This document shows, one piece after another, positions 60,930-64,000 of a DNA stretch of 64,000 bases. The stretch lies in contig JAHDQE010000014.1 in assembly GCA_018433975.1 (NCBI GenBank), positions 1-64,000 of the forward strand. Direction: 5' to 3'. The translations under genes and the position numbers were made by a program. The notes under the pieces were generated by a model. The model was not told where the DNA came from and did not search any database. It was given only the letters and a program-made list of their open reading frames with translations. The first letter of the stretch is position 1, and each line of letters starts with the position of its first letter. This stretch comes from Ornatilinea sp. (lineage in GTDB: Bacteria > Chloroflexota > Anaerolineae > Anaerolineales > Anaerolineaceae).

Positions 60930-63077
60930 TCATGTTGTCAGATCTTCCGCTGAAATAACCGGCAGTTCCGACGTTCCAAAATGCAGTATCGTGCCATCAA
61001 CACTTCCCAGGATCATATATTCTCCGTCCGGAGTAAAATCAATTTCATAAGGGTAAACTGCAATATTATCAAAACTGTTGAGCAGCGTACCATTTTTTGC
61101 ACTCCAGAACATAATATTCCCGTTCGAGTCACCGGACACGACTACCGACCCATCCGGTGAGTAGCGGACAATCGAGGGAGCGTTTGGAAGAGAAGAAATA
61201 TCCAGCGGATTCCGTTCATGCGTTTCTGCATCCATGAAATAAATAATTGGGGAGGCCTCATTGATATTCTTCTGTACCTGAACACCGCTCAGGACGATGG
61301 TCTTGCCGTCCGGTGAATAATCCAGATCGGTGATATATTCCGCTGAAAGCGAGGCTTTCTGTTTCCCGGTTTCGCAATCCCATAAATACAGACCGTAGTC
61401 CAGGTTATCCGACGCTAGGATATTTCCTTCCGGCGCAAATTCCATCGTGCGATACCCTGAAACCAGATGTTCTTTCTCTCCCGTTTCAGCATTCCATATG
61501 GAGATCTCACCCTCACAAAGCGTAGCCAGATGTTTCCCATCAGGCGAAAAAGCGGCTTTATCAATCTCCCAGGTATGCCCGGTGTTGAAGGCCAGCTTTT
61601 GGTCGCCCGTTTCAAAATCCCAGAGGATAACTTCCCTTTCTCCCACAACCGTTGCCAGTGTTTTACCATCCGGAGAAAACGCAAATTCAGAGAGTACATC
61701 ATCCACTTCGCCAAACGACCGTTCAATCACACCGGTTTTTAAGTCCACCACATCGATCCATCGTCGATAGGGAGAAGCTATGGCCACTTTTTCGCCATCC
61801 GGAGATAAAGCGACCCCTGGATTAATAAGCTCTGTGTAATAAAAAATATAGAATTTATCCATGATTCCCAGTGTAGCCAGAGACATATCATACTGAAATT
61901 CATTCAGCAGTTCCAGACTGACAGCATCATGAATTTCAATTGTGCCATCGGTTGCGCCAAGAGCAACTTTTTGACCGTTCGGGGAAAAGGATATTGCAGT
62001 AATGGGGGAATCAAAGGAAATCGTTTGCTCAAGAGAATCCCCCGACATCAGGTCCAATCTTTCAACGTCACCATTCCGGTAACAGATCAAGATGGATTCA
62101 CCATCGGGCGCGAAAGCAAAAAGAGTCGCTTCTTTGGTAAGATCAAAATTTGTGATCTTCTGCCCGTTTTCCGCATTCCAAATGGTGATATAGGTCGTGA
62201 TATCCGTACCGATGTTGTACCGGGCAATAGCACCAATCTTTTTTCCATCCGGCGAGTACTGAACATCATCCATTCCTCGGTTGATGCTGCTGAGACCACC
62301 CAGAAATTCTCCGGTTTTAACATCCCACTTATTGATCAGGAACTGATAACTGTAGTTATATCCGGCGACCAGCAGAGTTGAATGGTCCGGGGAAAACACC
62401 ATAGAAGTAACCCTGTATGGAATCGCATCCCTTGAAATCATTTGTTTTATTTTAATTTCGTCCGGATCCATAATAATAACTGTTTGATCGTCCACGAGCA
62501 GTGCCATGTACAGGCCATCGTCAGAAAGTTGAGCAGACCGTATGTAGGTTAAAGCATCGTAAGGGTCAGAAATCATCTTCCCGGTGGCAGTTCCCCAGGT
62601 TCTCACAACACCACTCGAAGTTGTTGACAAAAGTTTTTTCCCGGCTCTCAAGAAAGCAATGTCCGTGAGCACAACCCCGGTATCCTGGGTCCACTCCAAT
62701 TCACCGGCTTCCGCATCAATCATTCGGAGCTGATTGGAAGTGAGGACGGCCAGTTCTTTACTGTCGTGAGACCAGGTTAATTCTTCTAAAAATCCGTTTC
62801 CAATCCTTCTCACCATCCTCAAGTTATCGGCGCTTGTTGAAGAGATGGGTTCAGGTTTTGGGGTGGGAGTAGGGCTGGGAGCAGTGGTGGGAGTTTCTGT
62901 TGGCGGCAGCGTTGCCGTCGGCGTAGCAGCCTCAGTGGGTTCAATTGTCGCGATCGCTGATTCGGACTGCGTGTCCTGTGCATTATCCGAATTCACTTCT
63001 ACCGCAGCCGGCGCAGTGGTACAGCCGACCAGACATAACAGAATAAAAAGAGACAGAACTTTCTTCTTAAAGACCAT
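60930..63077 (-). CDS. WD40-type propeller lipoprotein
   Basis: 715 aa from the ATG at 63077 (GGAGGGG upstream). The lipobox is CLVGC (Cys19), then a Thr/Ala/Pro linker (TPTATLPPTETPTTAPSPTP) to about residue 85. The rest is WD40-like repeats with 'FSPDGK', 'WDVKTGE', 'WDFETGDQK', 'WNAETGEKE', enough for two seven-blade propellers. Probably a surface scaffold or interaction platform. Related in layout to the 39115-41184 lipoprotein, but without its LolA-like part. Confidence 0.85.
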   Translation of the reverse strand: MVFKKKVLSLFILLCLVGCTTAPAAVEVNSDNAQDTQSESAIATIEPTEAATPTATLPPTETPTTAPSPTPTPKPEPISSTSADNLRMVRRIGNGFLEELTWSHDSKELAVLTSNQLRMIDAEAGELEWTQDTGVVLTDIAFLRAGKKLLSTTSSGVVRTWGTATGKMISDPYDALTYIRSAQLSDDGLYMALLVDDQTVIIMDPDEIKIKQMISRDAIPYRVTSMVFSPDHSTLLVAGYNYSYQFLINKWDVKTGEFLGGLSSINRGMDDVQYSPDGKKIGAIARYNIGTDITTYITIWNAENGQKITNFDLTKEATLFAFAPDGESILICYRNGDVERLDLMSGDSLEQTISFDSPITAISFSPNGQKVALGATDGTIEIHDAVSLELLNEFQYDMSLATLGIMDKFYIFYYTELINPGVALSPDGEKVAIASPYRRWIDVVDLKTGVIERSFGEVDDVLSEFAFSPDGKTLATVVGEREVILWDFETGDQKLAFNTGHTWEIDKAAFSPDGKHLATLCEGEISIWNAETGEKEHLVSGYRTMEFAPEGNILASDNLDYGLYLWDCETGKQKASLSAEYITDLDYSPDGKTIVLSGVQVQKNINEASPIIYFMDAETHERNPLDISSLPNAPSIVRYSPDGSVVVSGDSNGNIMFWSAKNGTLLNSFDNIAVYPYEIDFTPDGEYMILGSVDGTILHFGTSELPVISAEDLTT

Positions 63078-63370
63078 GTACCCCTCCAAGGAATTGATAA
63101 AGATTTTGTTCGTTGTATTTCAATTGCTGCGGATTATCCGGATTGTTTGCAGTTGATCACCCCCTCTCGCAAGAACTTCAATTCTATTCTAACATATTAG
63201 ACGATTTGTACGGTAATAACCAGTCATTTTAGTAATAAAAACAGATGATTTCTGGCACATATTAAAATATCTGAAGACGACGCTCGGTTTATCCCCTTGC
63301 AATCAGAATTTTTTATATAATCTGTATAGGATAAGATCGACAAACCGGGATAAAAAATCGAGGCGAACTC
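63078..63370. other. Intergenic region between divergent genes
   Basis: Carries the promoters of the leftward propeller lipoprotein and the rightward helical-hairpin gene. TTTATATAATCTG (around 63312) is a likely -10 for the latter, and GAGGCG precedes its ATG. Confidence 0.4.
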
Positions 63371-64000
63371 ATGGGATATTATATCGATTTGAAAGCGCTC
63401 TACCTTGATGAATACAAAGAGATCTTAAGAGCGGCCGACCTGCTTCCAAGCCGGATGATTTTAAAAGAAAATATTGACGAAATTTTCAGTATTCTCAAAG
63501 CGCATAAGATTGAAACGGTGGATGACATTCAGAGTACCTTGAAAAATAAAAAGAAACTCCAGGATTTTTCAAAGGCGACCGGGTTGCCGGAAGATTATTT
63601 AAAGATCCTGGTTCGAGAAGTGAACAGCTATCGCCAAAAGCCCAATCAGATAAAAGATTTCCCTTACATTTCCGAAGAGATAGTCATAAGATTGGAGAAA
63701 TTGGGATTAAAAAACACGCTCCAATTATTTGATAAAATCCTGACGCCGCAAAGCAGAGAAGAGTTGTCCCGCCGGACCGGTATTGATACGGATGAGATTA
63801 TGAAGCTCACCAGGCTGACCGATCTTTCCCGGATCAGATGGGTAAACCACACTTTCGCTTACGTTTTACTCCAGGCCGGATATGATTCGGCTGAAAGTGT
63901 CGCGGGAGCAGACCCCGCTGTGCTGCACGAAAAAGTAAATAAGCTGAACGAAGAAAAGGGATTCTATAAAGGCCACATTGGCTTGCACGACATGAAACTG
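63371..64000 (+). CDS. DUF4332-like helix-hairpin protein, partial
   Basis: 210 codons open to the window edge; the 3' end is missing. Start MGYYIDLKALYLDEYKEILR. Repeats of DLKAL/LLPSRMIL and of short helix-hairpin-helix units (IETVDDIQSTL, LGLKNTLQLFDKI, RTGIDTDEIMKLTRLTDLSRI, AGYDSAESVAGADPAVL) match DUF4332-type helix-hairpin-helix proteins, thought to bind nucleic acid or protein. GAGGCG lies six bases before the ATG. No other motif. Confidence 0.7.
   Translation, partial: MGYYIDLKALYLDEYKEILRAADLLPSRMILKENIDEIFSILKAHKIETVDDIQSTLKNKKKLQDFSKATGLPEDYLKILVREVNSYRQKPNQIKDFPYISEEIVIRLEKLGLKNTLQLFDKILTPQSREELSRRTGIDTDEIMKLTRLTDLSRIRWVNHTFAYVLLQAGYDSAESVAGADPAVLHEKVNKLNEEKGFYKGHIGLHDMKL

Noticed and set aside
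1-64000. CRISPR array, insertion sequence or prophage
   Set aside because: No regularly spaced repeats, transposase, integrase or phage structural gene were seen anywhere in the window.

Overview
The window looks like a moderate-GC bacterial chromosome, most probably from the phylum Chloroflexota (class Anaerolineae). This is inferred from gene style, not from a marker gene. Supporting signs are many lipoproteins with Thr/Pro-rich linkers ahead of beta-propeller or beta-sandwich domains, sortase-fold domains on secreted proteins, a fused E1 alpha-beta dehydrogenase and an actinobacterial/archaeal-type inositol-phosphate synthase. The accessory blocks at 8.6-10.6 kb and 24.1-26.1 kb are visibly AT-rich against their surroundings. 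The block at 11.2-19.9 kb has a Clostridia-like flavour.

Layout. 1-4.9 kb (minus): a DeoR-type regulator, a fused dehydrogenase E1 and its E2, then the 5' part of inositol-3-phosphate synthase. 5.1-8.4 kb: a small exported sortase-fold protein, a sulfotransferase, a two-TM coiled-coil protein and tRNA-Gly(UCC). 8.6-10.6 kb (minus): an ABC-type AAA ATPase followed by a DUF4276/TOPRIM-like protein, a candidate anti-phage pair lying between tRNA-Gly and tRNA-Arg(CCU). 11.2-15.7 kb (minus): a MerR-controlled operon (MerR, cupin, two aldo/keto reductases, cupin, cyclophilin-like lipoprotein, DUF2255) read from two tandem MerR-type promoters with 19-bp spacers. It is flanked by two near-identical hairpins, one of them directly downstream of tRNA-Arg. 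16.1-19.9 kb: a TetR regulator divergent from a GltD-like Fe-S flavoprotein and a geranylgeranyl-reductase-family flavoprotein. 20-22.5 kb: a decay zone holding a broken secreted-sortase gene, small proteins and the tail of a TPR regulator. 22.5-26.5 kb: a GPH-type sugar symporter, a lone KAP P-loop NTPase and a DUF493 protein. 26.5-27.3 kb: a peptide-methionine sulfoxide reductase A whose catalytic cysteine codon is UGA, followed by a hairpin of the right size and position for a bacterial SECIS, so very probably a selenoprotein. 27.7-35.4 kb: lipoproteins, a quinone-oxidoreductase-like MDR protein, RNase Z, a NagD-type HAD phosphatase and an eight-repeat ELW-propeller/sortase fusion. 35.8-41.2 kb: a ferric-reductase-like flavocytochrome, a SAM-I riboswitch with metK, and a propeller lipoprotein. 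41.3-50 kb (minus): a CPBP protease, endonuclease III, an asparaginase, an aldo/keto reductase, a GNAT, an MBL-fold protein, a GAF/PAS histidine kinase, an AAC(3)-like protein and an M23 peptidase. 50.4-53.5 kb: two tandem, overlapping, unrecognised multi-TM paralogues. 53.7-64 kb: miaB, a C39-peptidase/TPR protein, a HAD, a LiaF-like protein, a GGDEF-EAL protein, a WD40-type lipoprotein and a partial helical-hairpin (DUF4332-like) protein.

Most worth a second look: the Sec-MsrA with its SECIS-like hairpin, the AAA/TOPRIM pair, the tandem multi-TM paralogues, the ELW-repeat/sortase fusion, and the TetR-controlled Fe-S flavoprotein/geranylgeranyl-reductase pair. No sequence search could be run. 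Family names come from motifs and remembered family patterns.
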